Shown piece by piece: positions 9,182-19,191 of a stretch of DNA of 64,000 bases; the first letter of the stretch is position 1; every line of letters begins with the position of its first letter. Below the pieces are notes generated by a model. That model did no database searches. It was not told the origin of the DNA and saw only the letters and a program-made list of their open reading frames with translations. This DNA comes from Pontibacter fetidus (GTDB taxonomy: Bacteria; Bacteroidota; Bacteroidia; Cytophagales; Hymenobacteraceae). Location: NCBI RefSeq assembly GCF_010119545.1, contig NZ_JAAEAA010000017.1, forward strand, positions 46,898 through 110,897. Direction: 5' to 3'. Position numbers and translations under genes: made by a program.

Positions 9182-10840
9182 ATGAGAACTATAAGCGCCA
9201 AAATTATACTTGTAGGTATGTTGCTGCTCACAGCGTGTGCAACCAATACAGGTACCATCAGTCAGAAGAGTAATGCTACAACTATAGACCGCCCCAAATT
9301 GGTGGTAGGTATAGTGGTGGACCAAATGCGCTACGACTTTTTGTACCGTTACTGGGACAAATATGGCAACGATGGATTTAAGAAGCTGCTGCAGAAAGGC
9401 TATAGTTTCGAGAATGCCAACTATAGTTATGTGCCAACTTATACTGCACCAGGCCATGCAAGCATTTATACAGGCAGCGTACCATCAGTAAACGGCATAA
9501 TTGCAAACAGCTGGTTTGACCGGGAGACAGGGAAAACCATGTATTGCGTAGAGGACAAAACGGTAAAAACAGTAGGCAGCACCTCAAAAGCCGGTGAAAT
9601 GTCTCCTAAAAACTTACTGTCTACAACTATAACGGATCAACTAAAGCTGGCAACTAACAAAAGGTCTAAAGTTATAGCTGTGGCGCTGAAAGACAGAGGA
9701 GCTGTGTTGCCGGGTGGGTATATGGCCGATGGTGCTTACTGGTTCGATTCGGAGTCGGGTAACTTTATTACCAGTACGTTTTACAGAAATGAGTTGCCGC
9801 AGTGGGTTGTTGCGTTTAACCAGCAGAAACTGGCTGATAAATACCTGAGCCAAACCTGGAATACCTTATTGCCGATTGCGCAGTATAACAATAGTACTGC
9901 GGATAACATGCCTTATGAGGAAGGCCTACCCGGAAAAACCGAGCCGGTTTTCCCTTACGATCTGGCCGCAATCAGAAGTACAGACTATGAACTACTGCGT
10001 TATACACCTTTCGGTAACACCTTAACCAAAGACATAGCCTTAAAAGCGTTACAGGCTGAGCAATTAGGCAAAGGCGAAGCGACAGATTTCCTGTCAGTTA
10101 GTTTTTCATCTACAGATTACATAGGCCACGACTTCGGACCAAATGCAATTGAAACAGAAGATACCTACATCAGGCTGGACCGCGAAATTGCTGAGTTACT
10201 GAAAGAATTGGAAAACACAGTTGGGAAAGATAATCTGTTGGTTTTCCTGACAGCAGACCATGGAGTAGCTAACGTAAATGCGTACATGCTGGAAGAACGG
10301 GTAACCGCAGGAGCTATAAACTATAACGTATTAGGTGATTCTGTAAAGGCATATATGGCCCGAAACTATGGGCAAGGCAAATGGATGGAAAAGTATACCA
10401 ACCAGCAGGTATACCTAAACAGAAAACTGATAGCTGAGAAAAAACTAAACTTGCAGGACGTGCAGCAGGATGTTGCCAACTACTTAAGCACTATAAAAGG
10501 CGTAGCTACTACTATAACCGCTGAGGCGTTGCAACGTACCAGTTGGAGCCACGGGCAAATGCAGTTAGCAGAAAACGGGTATAATGCCCGTCGTTCAGGC
10601 GATGTGATCGTGCAGCTGGAAGCAAACTGGCAAATGCACGGGCCAAAAGGAACCGCTCACGGCTCGTACTCGAGACACGACACGCATGTACCGATGGTTT
10701 GGTATGGCTGGAAAGTTAAACCCGGGCAAAGCACCACCTACGTAAACATAACAGACATTGCGCCAACACTGGCCAGCTGGTTACATATACAGGAGCCAAC
10801 CGGAAGCGTAGGCAAAGCATTACAAGAATACATGAAATAA
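9182..10840 (+). CDS. pafA: PafA-type alkaline phosphatase lipoprotein
   Basis: An alkaline-phosphatase-superfamily enzyme of the phosphate-irrepressible PafA type, hydrolysing phosphate monoesters outside the cytoplasm. The start is placed at the ATG at 9182 (552 residues), not the upstream in-frame ATG at 9146: the later start gives a clean lipoprotein signal with lipobox LLTAC (Cys19), has GAAGGGA in front, and leaves a promoter-like TAACTTTA at 9154-9161 upstream. The metal ligand is the Asp in VGIVVDQMR. The nucleophile is Thr88 in TYTAPGHASIYTG. Asn109 (GIIANSWFDR) and the Lys-Arg pair in ALKDRGA match the PafA phosphate-binding residues. C-terminal metal ligands are in TADHG and SYSRHDTHVPM. 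Followed by ppa 39 bases later. Confidence 0.88.
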   Translation: MRTISAKIILVGMLLLTACATNTGTISQKSNATTIDRPKLVVGIVVDQMRYDFLYRYWDKYGNDGFKKLLQKGYSFENANYSYVPTYTAPGHASIYTGSVPSVNGIIANSWFDRETGKTMYCVEDKTVKTVGSTSKAGEMSPKNLLSTTITDQLKLATNKRSKVIAVALKDRGAVLPGGYMADGAYWFDSESGNFITSTFYRNELPQWVVAFNQQKLADKYLSQTWNTLLPIAQYNNSTADNMPYEEGLPGKTEPVFPYDLAAIRSTDYELLRYTPFGNTLTKDIALKALQAEQLGKGEATDFLSVSFSSTDYIGHDFGPNAIETEDTYIRLDREIAELLKELENTVGKDNLLVFLTADHGVANVNAYMLEERVTAGAINYNVLGDSVKAYMARNYGQGKWMEKYTNQQVYLNRKLIAEKKLNLQDVQQDVANYLSTIKGVATTITAEALQRTSWSHGQMQLAENGYNARRSGDVIVQLEANWQMHGPKGTAHGSYSRHDTHVPMVWYGWKVKPGQSTTYVNITDIAPTLASWLHIQEPTGSVGKALQEYMK

Positions 10841-10879
10841 CAGCGCTCAAAAGGAGGGCTACAAAGTACATTTATATTT

Positions 10880-11446
10880 ATGAATAAGTTAGACAAAAAC
10901 AACCCATGGCATAGCGTAAGCTACGGAGAGGAAGCACCAGGAGTAGTAAGTGCCATTATTGAAATACCAAAAGGATCGAAGGCGAAGTATGAACTGGACA
11001 AGGAAAGCGGCATGCTGAAACTGGACCGTGTACTTTTCTCGTCAATACATTACCCGGCCAACTATGGCTTTATACCTAAAACTTACTGCGACGACAAAGA
11101 CCCATTGGATATCCTGGTGATCTGCTCTGTGGATGTGCAGCCAATGTGCCTGATTGATGCAAAAGTGATTGGCGTAATGCAGATGATTGATAACAACGAA
11201 GAAGATGACAAGATTATAGCTGTTGCGAACAACGATATGTCGGTACGTCACATCAACGATATCTCTGAGTTGCCGCCGCATACGCTTTTAGAAGTACGCC
11301 GTTTCTTTGAAGACTATAAGAAGCTGGAAATGAAAGAAGTGATTGTAGAGCAGTTCCTGGGTCGTGAAGCAGCTTATAAGATCATTCAGGATAGCATAGA
11401 TCTGTATAACGTTACGTTTACAGAAGAGAAGGAAAACGTATTGTAA
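10880..11446 (+). CDS. ppa: Inorganic pyrophosphatase, family I
   Basis: Cytoplasmic, Mg-dependent hydrolase of pyrophosphate to phosphate. The family signature D-x-D-P-x-D is DKDPLD at residues 72-77, and the N-terminal part carries [17 protein letters not shown] and [14 protein letters not shown]. At 188 residues it has the normal length of prokaryotic family I enzymes. It sits 39 bases behind the phosphatase gene and ahead of a clear terminator, so the two phosphate-releasing enzymes may be co-transcribed. Confidence 0.95.
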   Translation: MNKLDKNNPWHSVSYGEEAPGVVSAIIEIPKGSKAKYELDKESGMLKLDRVLFSSIHYPANYGFIPKTYCDDKDPLDILVICSVDVQPMCLIDAKVIGVMQMIDNNEEDDKIIAVANNDMSVRHINDISELPPHTLLEVRRFFEDYKKLEMKEVIVEQFLGREAAYKIIQDSIDLYNVTFTEEKENVL

Positions 11447-11465
11447 GAATTTATTTTCCTGTTTT

Positions 11466-11501
11466 AGCCTGGCGTGGGATTTCCTGTGTCAGGCTTTTTT
11501 G
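11466..11501 (+). terminator. Terminator after ppa
   Basis: AGCCTG (11466-11471) pairs with CAGGCT (11490-11495), and a run of six T follows directly. It lies 20 bases behind the ppa stop. Confidence 0.8.
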
Positions 11502-11557
11502 TTTATACCCGTATGTGATTTGATAAGCGCCCAAGAGTTGCGAACTTGCAATGACAG

Positions 11558-12466
11558 ATGAACTATAACAAACAAGATACATACACAAGAAGTATTACCG
11601 GTAAGCCTGAAAATGGTCTGTTCCGGAGAATGCTGGTGTATCTGCTTTATAGCAGTGTGTTTATTTCTGTCTGTGCATTTGCCTTAACTATAGAAACGTA
11701 CCTGCTGGCCGGGTTGCCTGTATCGCTGCCAATGGCGGTTTTTGTGTTTCTGGCCACGCTGTTTACCTATAACCTGAGCAGCATACAAAGCGTGGTGCTA
11801 CGTGGCAGTAAAAGTCAGGAAAGTACCCAGCAAACGTGGTGGCACCGGCACCGGAAAGGCATGGCTATACTTGGGCTGGCCAGTATCGGGTTGGCAGCTA
11901 TAGTTTACTTTTACTACGGCTTGCAACTCAATTTCTGGTTTGTGCTGCACTTGGCCATCATCTCCATAGGGTATACCATACCTATCGTTTATCGCCGCAA
12001 AAGTGTAAAGCCGCTGCGCAGGGTGCCATTGCTAAAAGTGTTTTTGATAGCGTATGTCTGGGCGGTGGTTACCGGGTTGTTTCCGTTGCTAGATGCCGGG
12101 GCTGATGTGCTGTCTGGTGAGTCTTTACAGTTATTTCTGCGTCGGTTCCTGTTTATACTTGCTTTGGCCCTGCTCTTCGATATCCGGGACTATAGTTACG
12201 ACAAGCATACACGTACCTTAACCGTACCCGGCCTGATTGGGGTAAACTATACCAAATTGCTCTCACTGGGGTTGCTGCTGGCCTATGCTATCATCGTTAT
12301 CATCTCAGAAAAAGGTACTACAGAAATGGCGTTGCTGGCAAGCACGATCGGGGCAGCGCTGGTAGTAATGTTCTCGTCGGAGCTTAAGCCGCGGGTTTAT
12401 TTTTTACTCCTGGCAGACGGGGCCATGCTGCTGCATGCTCTGATGGTTTTTCTGGCAAAAGGCTAA
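11558..12466 (+). CDS. UbiA-like polytopic membrane protein
   Basis: A 302-residue protein with about eight predicted membrane helices. It resembles the UbiA prenyltransferase superfamily in topology and in having a second Asp-rich loop, LLFDIRDYSYDKHTRTLTVP (about residues 206-226), the DxxD site that helps bind Mg-pyrophosphate. The first Asp-rich motif (NDxxDxxxD) expected between helices 2 and 3 is absent; that loop reads TYNLSSIQSVVLRGSK. It may therefore be a divergent or non-catalytic member. Such proteins are commonly annotated as hypothetical in Bacteroidota. The gene starts 70 bases after the ppa terminator, and its TAA shares bases with the TAG of the convergent nnr gene (overlap CTAA, 12463-12466). 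Confidence 0.6.
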   Translation: MNYNKQDTYTRSITGKPENGLFRRMLVYLLYSSVFISVCAFALTIETYLLAGLPVSLPMAVFVFLATLFTYNLSSIQSVVLRGSKSQESTQQTWWHRHRKGMAILGLASIGLAAIVYFYYGLQLNFWFVLHLAIISIGYTIPIVYRRKSVKPLRRVPLLKVFLIAYVWAVVTGLFPLLDAGADVLSGESLQLFLRRFLFILALALLFDIRDYSYDKHTRTLTVPGLIGVNYTKLLSLGLLLAYAIIVIISEKGTTEMALLASTIGAALVVMFSSELKPRVYFLLLADGAMLLHALMVFLAKG

Positions 12467-13974
12467 GCAGTAGTAAGCGCTATAAAAGCTTGCGGCAGAT
12501 GATCGATCAGGTCAGAAGCGATCATGCCAATTTCTCCTACTTTTTGTGAAGCCAGGTCGCCGGCAAGGCCATGTGCAAATACTCCCAGCAAGCAGGCTTG
12601 TTCTAAACTATAGTTTTGTGCTACCAGCGCCGTAAGTATACCTGTCAGTACATCGCCGGTGCCGCCGGTGGCCATGCCTGCATTACCTGTCGTGTTAAAG
12701 TATATAGTGCCTTCGGGGGTGCAAATAGCCGTGTTAGCTCCTTTCAGGCAGATATAGCAACTATACTCACGGCAAAACTCTTTCATGTCCTGCAGGCGGT
12801 CGTAGTCGTTTTTTGCTTTACCTACCAGCCGCTCAAACTCTTTTGGGTGTGGCGTAAAAATGACCTTATGTTTGGGCAGTTCTGCTTTAAGCTTGTCGCT
12901 GGTGGCTATAATGTTAATGGCATCGGCGTCAATAACTATAGGCGATGTGCTGGTGGTTAGCAGTTGTGCCAATGCTGCTTTGGTCATTTTATCAGTGCCT
13001 ATGCCGGGGCCTAAACCAATTGCGCTATACTTTTCGAGGCCCTCAGGCAGCTCAGATAAATACTTCTGGTGCCGGTCTGTGTGTGTCATGGCCTCGGGTA
13101 CGGCCGTCTGGAGGATGGTGTAACCGGCTTCGGGTACATGCATGGTAAGTAAACCTACACCGCTGCGTAAACAGCTTCGCGCCGCAAGCACAGCAGCACC
13201 CATTTTACCGTAACTGCCACACAAAAGCAAAGCATGGCCATAGGTTCCTTTATGCGAGAATTTCCGGCGGGGTTTAACTAATTTCTTTGCCTCTTGGGTA
13301 GTAGCAAAATGGAAATCGGATGGTGCTGTAGCTATAAATGCCGGGCTCAGCCCAATCTGTACAACATGCCATGCTCCTACAAATTGCTCGTGCTGCGGCA
13401 GGAAAAAGGCCAGCTTAGGCAGCTCAAAACTAACCGTATAGTTGGCTTTAACTATAGCGCTTTCGGCAGGTGTTTGCGAATCGGTGTAAAGCCCGGAAGG
13501 CATATCAATACTTGTGATACAGGAGCCGCTGTTATTCAGGTAATCGATAAGTGCTGCAAACAAGCCGGTTACCGGGCGGTTTAAGCCGGTTCCGAAAAGG
13601 GCATCAATAACGCAGGTGGCAGGGTGGAGTGGCGGAAAATCTGTAGGGGAATGTAGTGTTTGGCGAGTAATAGTATCGGGAAGGCGTTGCAGGTTTACGT
13701 TATGGTCTTGAGAAGTATTTTGGCTGTCTCCAACCAGGTATACTTTTACATGATACTGGCGTTGCGAAAGTATACGGGCCACTGCCAGGCCATCCCCACC
13801 GTTATTACCGGGCCCGCAAAAGATATACACATGCTCCTGTGGGGTAAACTTATTCTCGAACCAGGATGCAAAGGCCAGCGCGGCGCGCTCCATCAGCTCC
13901 AGCGAGTCTATCTCTTCATATTGTAACGTTGCGGCATCGGCTTCGCGTGTCTGGGCTGCGGAGAGTATTTTCAT
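12463..13974 (-). CDS. nnr: Bifunctional NAD(P)HX epimerase/dehydratase
   Basis: Repairs hydrated NADH and NADPH. The N-terminal YjeF_N/NnrE epimerase domain (about 1-215) shows FCGPGNNGGDGLAVAR and VIDALFGTGL. The C-terminal NnrD ADP-dependent dehydratase domain (about 225-503) shows KGTYGHALLLCGSYGKMGA, FTPHPKEFERL and the nucleotide-binding GNAGMATGGTGDVLTG. The 503-residue length is normal for the fusion. The gene is monocistronic and convergent with the UbiA-like gene, sharing four bases of stop codon. Confidence 0.95.
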   Translation of the reverse strand: MKILSAAQTREADAATLQYEEIDSLELMERAALAFASWFENKFTPQEHVYIFCGPGNNGGDGLAVARILSQRQYHVKVYLVGDSQNTSQDHNVNLQRLPDTITRQTLHSPTDFPPLHPATCVIDALFGTGLNRPVTGLFAALIDYLNNSGSCITSIDMPSGLYTDSQTPAESAIVKANYTVSFELPKLAFFLPQHEQFVGAWHVVQIGLSPAFIATAPSDFHFATTQEAKKLVKPRRKFSHKGTYGHALLLCGSYGKMGAAVLAARSCLRSGVGLLTMHVPEAGYTILQTAVPEAMTHTDRHQKYLSELPEGLEKYSAIGLGPGIGTDKMTKAALAQLLTTSTSPIVIDADAINIIATSDKLKAELPKHKVIFTPHPKEFERLVGKAKNDYDRLQDMKEFCREYSCYICLKGANTAICTPEGTIYFNTTGNAGMATGGTGDVLTGILTALVAQNYSLEQACLLGVFAHGLAGDLASQKVGEIGMIASDLIDHLPQAFIALTTA

Positions 13975-14062
13975 GTGGAACAGCTGGCTGAGGTTATGCT
14001 TGAATATACTATAGTTTTTGTTGGTGGTTGTTGGGTATAAGTTATTGGCTTCTGTCTTAATC

Positions 14063-14232
14063 TTTTGCTCTCGCTAGCGTCCCGCGAGTGTGGGTTGCGA
14101 GTGGACTCCGGCCGCTTTAAATTTTAAAAAAGATGTGAGTAACGGGTTAGACAAATAATGCATCAACAAAGTGCTTTAACGTGGCGGGACGCCACAGGTA
14201 GCTCACACTCGCGGGACGCGAGCGAGGGCAAA
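14063..14232. repeat. Inverted pair of CGAGCG-type intergenic repeats
   Basis: The 299-base gap between nnr and the DUF5686 gene holds no gene. Arms 14063-14092 and 14203-14232 are inverted copies matching at 28 of 30 positions (core GCGTCCCGCGAGTGTG). The left copy is followed by GTGGACTCCGGCC at 14101. The same two elements, the CGAGCG hairpin and the GACTCCGGCC block, recur at 33461-33592 and, in a variant form, at 25728-25800, so this is a dispersed composite family. Confidence 0.75.
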
Positions 14233-14273
14233 AAGTGACTCATATCCCCAAAACTTTCGGGACGAGGATACTA

Positions 14274-16676
14274 TTAAAACGCAATCGTAGCGGTTAGCTT
14301 AAACTTCAGGTTATCCTTGTGTTTGGGTAAACTATAAGCGCCGTAGCGGTAAAAAGCACCAACTCCAATGCCCGAGAAAGCAGAACTAATGATGTTGTTA
14401 AGCATCAGACCAGATTCAAAAAATCCTTTGTGCATCGTTTTAACCTGCGGAACTATAAAGTCGGGTAATGTTTGTTTCTGGTCGCCGATGCCGAGGTTGG
14501 TTACCAACACTACATCCGGTTTAAAGAGTTTGGTGCGTAACAGGCGTCTGCCTAAGTTTTGTTGCAGGAAAAGTGCCGCGTACCTATCAGAGAAAAACTC
14601 ATAAGGAGCCATTGTTTCGAAGCCCTCGCCAGCATATACTTCATAGTTATCAGAGTAGCTACCGTAGCCATTATACAGGTTTACGAATGGTGTATTTCCG
14701 ATCACCAGGCCTGCTGCCAGGGTGGTGCTTGTCTCGCCAAAGGTGCGTTGCTTCAAGCTGGCCTCTGCCCTAAAGTCGAATTTATTATAACTATAGTTTC
14801 CATCCAGCACGCCATTTAAGCCACGCGTATATTGCAGCCACAGTACCGGGTAGTTGCCCGGCATGGGCATGGTCTGGTTAAACTGCTGCATCAGTTGCTC
14901 GCCGTAAGCATAGCGCAAACCTACACTTGCCTCCGCTATTTTATAAATAGCCTGTGGCTGATCATCCTGGAAGTATAACGTAGGCCTACGCTCTTCCTGT
15001 TGCAGTTGGGTGTGCAGTTGCAGATACCTGCCAAATCTGCCGGATAAGGCTACGTGCTGGTGTGTGGTATAGTCTAAAAACGGCAGCAGTGGCCGGCGCA
15101 GGTCTGAAAGCAATGTTTTTTGCCGGAAAGGTAACCGACGGCCGCCGGGTTCCAGCACATCTTCCCAGTAAGCGGCTTCCAGTGTCAGGTTAGTTGGTTT
15201 GTGAAGTATAAAAGCAGCATCGGCCCCGTATTTTGATTGCTCATCTTTAAAACCGTATGCCCAATAACCGCCTATAGCAAACCAGTCCAGGAGTTGGTTA
15301 TTGGTATGCGCGCCAATGCCAAGCCGTAAGCCCTCAAAAGTGCTGAGGTGCAGCAAACGGTTCAGGTCTATACTTACAGGGCCTATGGGTAATTTTTTGG
15401 TAAACAGGTACTCCATAAACCGAATGGTGCGGTCTAGTTTCTGGGCCTTACCAACGCTGTCCATTACGGTGTACGTTTGCTGCTCAAAAGCGTCAAGTGT
15501 ATCGGGGCGGTGCTGTTGCCAGATGTAATCGGGTTGTTTGTTGGCCAGTGGGGTTTGCAGCAGGGCTACCGGCCCAAAATCACTTTTCTTCAGCCCGGGG
15601 TTCAGGTTTATGTCGGAGATGTAGGTGCGGATGTGGCCGTAGGGCTGGTGGCCTTTCAGTTCTATCTGTTGTACGGTTATTTCTACGTCGAGCTCGGTGG
15701 GGAACCAGTGGCCCTGCACTTTGCTGAACTGCTGCTGTAGTTTTATGCCACGCTTATCGTCGCTGGCCGATTCGGCAATGATGTTTTGTACGGCCCAGCC
15801 ATCGGAGTTAATATAAAGCAACCCTTTAAGCCCGGTAAAGTTCTTGCCCTGCAGCGGTGCAAACGAGATGATGAACACCGAATCCGGGCCGGCTACAACG
15901 GTTTCCTGCAGGGTAAAATCATACTTGCGGGCACTGCCCGGGCTAAGCGGACTCAGGTAATTCTTCCCGAAAAACAGCGGCATATCCGTGTACACCGAAA
16001 AATCGCGGGCTTCGGCGGCCACTATTCCAAAACTGGGCTGCTGCAACCCCGATACGCGTGTAGCAACTATAGTTTCTTTGGTGCGGTCTGGTTTCAGGTA
16101 GGCAAATTCCGTTTCACTTTCCATCAAAAACAGGTGCTGCTTTGCCAGCAACTTCTGCATTTTATAGTAAGCAGAGTCTTCGCGGGTTTGGGGTTGGTTT
16201 GGGTTTCCGGGGCGCTTGCCCGGATCGGTGGCGGTAAGTATAAATTTGTTGTAAGTGCGATAGGTGTAGGCCGGCAGGTTTTCAGGGCGGTTGCGTTCGC
16301 GGTTACGGGTTGCCAGTGCTATAATGCGGTGCGCCGGGTTTATGCCTGCTCTAACTATAACTTCCTGAAGTTGCGCTGCCGATGGTTGCAGGTATACCTC
16401 AACCTTACCCGTAGAATCTGGGGTGATGGTCTGTGGCGCGTAACCTACATAACTAAATCGTAAACTGGTAAGTGGCCTGGTATGCCGAAGCCTGAACTGC
16501 CCTTCGAGGTTGGTGTTGGTACCGGTCTCGCCGTTGTTGGCAGCTATACTTACAAAGGGCAGTTTTTCGTTAGTTTCGGCGTCGCGCACAGTGCCGTACA
16601 CTTCCCGCACCTGCGCTATAGTTGGTATAGTTGCCAGGCAAAGTATAAACAGCAGGAAGCAGCGGAAGTATAGCAT
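14274..16676 (-). CDS. DUF5686 outer-membrane protein with carboxypeptidase-like domain
   Basis: An 800-residue protein of the DUF5686 family, widespread in Bacteroidota and of unknown function. It has a signal peptide (1-21, ending TIAQ), then a carboxypeptidase-regulatory-like beta-sandwich (about 24-100; VYGTVRDAETNEKLPFVSIAANNGETGTNTNLEGQF split over several strands), then a long region rich in alternating hydrophobic and aromatic strands consistent with an outer-membrane beta-barrel, ending in the terminal strand LKFKLTATIAF. The architecture suggests a TonB-receptor-like shell without the plug motif. No TonB box is seen. The next gene on this strand begins about 200 bases upstream beyond an inverted repeat. 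Confidence 0.85.
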   Translation of the reverse strand: MLYFRCFLLFILCLATIPTIAQVREVYGTVRDAETNEKLPFVSIAANNGETGTNTNLEGQFRLRHTRPLTSLRFSYVGYAPQTITPDSTGKVEVYLQPSAAQLQEVIVRAGINPAHRIIALATRNRERNRPENLPAYTYRTYNKFILTATDPGKRPGNPNQPQTREDSAYYKMQKLLAKQHLFLMESETEFAYLKPDRTKETIVATRVSGLQQPSFGIVAAEARDFSVYTDMPLFFGKNYLSPLSPGSARKYDFTLQETVVAGPDSVFIISFAPLQGKNFTGLKGLLYINSDGWAVQNIIAESASDDKRGIKLQQQFSKVQGHWFPTELDVEITVQQIELKGHQPYGHIRTYISDINLNPGLKKSDFGPVALLQTPLANKQPDYIWQQHRPDTLDAFEQQTYTVMDSVGKAQKLDRTIRFMEYLFTKKLPIGPVSIDLNRLLHLSTFEGLRLGIGAHTNNQLLDWFAIGGYWAYGFKDEQSKYGADAAFILHKPTNLTLEAAYWEDVLEPGGRRLPFRQKTLLSDLRRPLLPFLDYTTHQHVALSGRFGRYLQLHTQLQQEERRPTLYFQDDQPQAIYKIAEASVGLRYAYGEQLMQQFNQTMPMPGNYPVLWLQYTRGLNGVLDGNYSYNKFDFRAEASLKQRTFGETSTTLAAGLVIGNTPFVNLYNGYGSYSDNYEVYAGEGFETMAPYEFFSDRYAALFLQQNLGRRLLRTKLFKPDVVLVTNLGIGDQKQTLPDFIVPQVKTMHKGFFESGLMLNNIISSAFSGIGVGAFYRYGAYSLPKHKDNLKFKLTATIAF

Positions 16677-16689
16677 CTGGTAAAGATAA

Positions 16690-16872
16690 TTGTCTGAACC
16701 GCAGATTAAGGCAGATTTCTGGGATTAATTAGATTTTGGTTAATCCCTAAAGTTCCTGTATTATGCAGAATTATACTTTACGGTTTTAAGGAGTGAAAGT
16801 AAAATGATCTACATGCGCTGTTGCAATCTCTTTCCAATCCCACAAATCCCTATCAATCTGCGGTTCAGACAA
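16690..16872. repeat. Inverted pair of TTGTCTGAACCGCAG repeats
   Basis: The gap between the PAP2 stop and the DUF5686 start is almost wholly repeat. One copy starts TTGTCTGAACCGCAGATT at 16690; the inverted copy ends ATCTGCGGTTCAGACAA at 16872, directly against the PAP2 stop codon at 16873-16875. Inside each copy the word GGGATT/CAGATT recurs about every ten bases. The TTGTCTGAA end is shared with copies at 21731-21776, 23629-23673 and 23911-23956. Confidence 0.75.
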
Positions 16873-17718
16873 CTAAAACGTAAGCGACATGCCCATGCCC
16901 GGTTTACCATTTGGTAGTACCGTTGGTGAGATGACAGCATTATTATAGCCTTTGTCCTTAAAAAACTTGTCGTGGAGCCAGTACACGGCGTTTGCCGAAA
17001 GTATACCAACTCCGGCACCAGCCAGCACATCGGCCATCCAGTGTTCGTTATTTAGCACGCGCATTATGCCGGTGGCACTAGCAATGGTATAACTACCTAC
17101 ACTTACCCAGGGACTTTTGTGCCGGAACTCTTTATCAACTATAGTAGCAATGGTAAAGGCATAGGCCGTGTGGCCCGACGGGAAAGCAGTTGGTTCGCCG
17201 TTTGGCCTATCTATGTTGGTTAGCTTTTTAGTTGGGAACACGATGGCGGTAGTAAGCACCCCCGAAGCAAGCAATAAACCTGTCTGGCGGCGAATGTCGT
17301 GGCGGTTTTGCGATGAGAAAGCATTAAACCCAAACATGTAAGCTGCCGGCAATAACAACAGGTAATCGTCTACTTTGGTGCTGAAGTTTGGTGTGTACTG
17401 GTGCCTGGCATCGCGTGCATCGTGGCTACTGAAAAAACCATTGTCCTGGATGGTATAAATACCGGCCCCAATTAAAGCGGCGGCAGGCAAAACAGCCCGT
17501 GTGAGGTAACGTTTGTTGCTGCCCTCTTTTAGCTGTGCTTCTGTGAATGGTTGCTTCTGGCCAGGGAAAACTGTATCAGCGGGAGCGGCAGCGGAGTCTG
17601 CCAAAAGTATGGTTTGAGCTGTGTTTTTAGAGGGAGCTTCTTGCGCCTGTGCCACTACCGGGCTTGCCAGTACACTCATCCAAAACAAGTGCACCGCAAT
17701 TAATTTTGTAAGCTTCAA
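16873..17718 (-). CDS. PAP2-family phosphatase
   Basis: A 281-residue acid-phosphatase-like membrane or periplasmic enzyme. All three catalytic motifs are visible: Lys164...Arg171-Pro172 (KKLTNIDRP), PSGH at 180-183 and Arg220...His226...Asp230 (RVLNNEHWMAD). A signal peptide or first helix covers 1-24 (ending VVAQAQ). Hydrophobic helices near 75-90, 118-133 and 147-161 and after the motifs fit the PAP2 fold. Substrates in this family include undecaprenyl pyrophosphate, lipid phosphates and phosphatidylglycerol phosphate; the sequence does not distinguish these. Confidence 0.9.
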   Translation of the reverse strand: MKLTKLIAVHLFWMSVLASPVVAQAQEAPSKNTAQTILLADSAAAPADTVFPGQKQPFTEAQLKEGSNKRYLTRAVLPAAALIGAGIYTIQDNGFFSSHDARDARHQYTPNFSTKVDDYLLLLPAAYMFGFNAFSSQNRHDIRRQTGLLLASGVLTTAIVFPTKKLTNIDRPNGEPTAFPSGHTAYAFTIATIVDKEFRHKSPWVSVGSYTIASATGIMRVLNNEHWMADVLAGAGVGILSANAVYWLHDKFFKDKGYNNAVISPTVLPNGKPGMGMSLTF

Positions 17719-17800
17719 AGTATAGATGTTTTTGTGAGTTTATAGTTACAGAAACTATAGCCATACGGAAATCTAGGCCGAAGTGGTATCGTTTTTATAG

Positions 17801-19012
17801 TTACCGGTCTACTTCACCCAGTACAATATCCACGGAGCCAACTATAGCTATCAAATCAGCGACCATGCAGCCGCGGCTTATTTCGGGCAGCACAGACAGG
17901 TTTACGAAGCTTGGGGCTCGGCCATGGCAACGGAATGGCACGTCGCTTTTATCGGTAGTTCTAAAGAAATAGCCCAGTTCGCCGCGAGGTGTTTCGCCCC
18001 GGAAGTATAGTTCCTGCGAGCCAACCATGCGCAGCTTTTTAGGACAGGCGGCCTGCGGATCAAAATCAGGCGTACGTTTATGGTCGCCGGTTAATCTATC
18101 TAAGCACTGAACTATAATTTTTGCAGATTCGCGGCACTCCAAGGCACGTACATAGTTGCGGTCCCAACAATCGCCGGTGGTGCCAGCCAAGCCCTGTCCA
18201 ATTGGTACTTCAAATTCCAGCTCAGGGTACACACTATAGCCATCTACACGACGCAGGTCATGCTTCAGGCCGGAGCCGCGCAGCATCGGGCCGGAGCAGC
18301 CATAGTTTATTGCTACATCCAGTGGCAACACGCCTACGTTGGCGGTGCGGTCTATAAAGATCTTGTTCTCTAAAAGTATGGTATCCAACTCATCCAGCTT
18401 GGGCAGCAGGTAGTTTATAAACTCGCGGCAGCGTTCTTCAAACCCGATTGGCAAATCATAGTACAAACCACCTACCCAGATATAGTTGTACAGCATGCGC
18501 GCACCCGAAACCCACTCCAGCAAACGCTGAATATGCTCGCGGTCGCGAAGCAGCCACAGAAACGGTGTAAAAGCCCCGATATCTATAGCATAAGTGCCGA
18601 TGGCTACAAAGTGCGACGCAAGGCGGTTAAGTTCGGCCACCAGCACGCGTATGTACTCTACCCGCTTCGGTATCTGGTCGGTAATGCCCATCAGCTTCTC
18701 AACGCCCATGCACCACACATGCTCCGAGTTCATGGCAGCCAGGTAGTCCATGCGGTCTACGTAGGGGATGGTCTGGTTGTAGGCCATACTTTCGGCGTGC
18801 TTCTCAAAACAGCGGTGCAGGTAACCCACGTGCGGAGACACTTCCTGTATCACTTCGCCATCTGTAATTACCTCCAGGCGCAAAACACCGTGCGTGCTTG
18901 GGTGCTGCGGACCCATGTTCACGATCATCTCGCCCGCCTTCAGGCCATCCAAACTAAACTTGTTCGGCTCCGACTGCAGCAGGTATTCTTTATAGATGGT
19001 TGACTGGCTCAA
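17801..19012 (-). CDS. nuoD: NADH-quinone oxidoreductase subunit D
   Basis: The 49-kDa subunit of complex I, lining the quinone site beside NuoB. Diagnostic motifs are [46 protein letters not shown] and the C-terminal [16 protein letters not shown]. At 403 residues it is full length. The reading frame starts at a TTG (19010-19012); no in-frame ATG lies between it and the upstream stop, and the next Met (about residue 29) would cut into the conserved N-terminus, so TTG is kept. It is separated from nuoC by 2.8 kb of opposite-strand genes and has its own leader at 19013-19191. Confidence 0.96.
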   Translation of the reverse strand: MSQSTIYKEYLLQSEPNKFSLDGLKAGEMIVNMGPQHPSTHGVLRLEVITDGEVIQEVSPHVGYLHRCFEKHAESMAYNQTIPYVDRMDYLAAMNSEHVWCMGVEKLMGITDQIPKRVEYIRVLVAELNRLASHFVAIGTYAIDIGAFTPFLWLLRDREHIQRLLEWVSGARMLYNYIWVGGLYYDLPIGFEERCREFINYLLPKLDELDTILLENKIFIDRTANVGVLPLDVAINYGCSGPMLRGSGLKHDLRRVDGYSVYPELEFEVPIGQGLAGTTGDCWDRNYVRALECRESAKIIVQCLDRLTGDHKRTPDFDPQAACPKKLRMVGSQELYFRGETPRGELGYFFRTTDKSDVPFRCHGRAPSFVNLSVLPEISRGCMVADLIAIVGSVDIVLGEVDR

Positions 19013-19191
19013 GTGCGAAATGATTAATGATTGCCAAAGTTCGGAAAATTGGGCGAATTATGCAGGGGTTTGTTTTGGAGCAACGTTATAGTTGGATTTG
19101 ATTTATATATTGTTGTGGATATATAGTATATTCGTTCTTTATGCAAGAGTTATCTTTAAAAAATAAAAGTTAAAACAGTTTACAAAAAGTC

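Noticed and set aside
15786..16463. 225-residue plus-strand frame opposite the DUF5686 gene
   Set aside because: Antisense to a well-supported gene, with odd composition and no domain.
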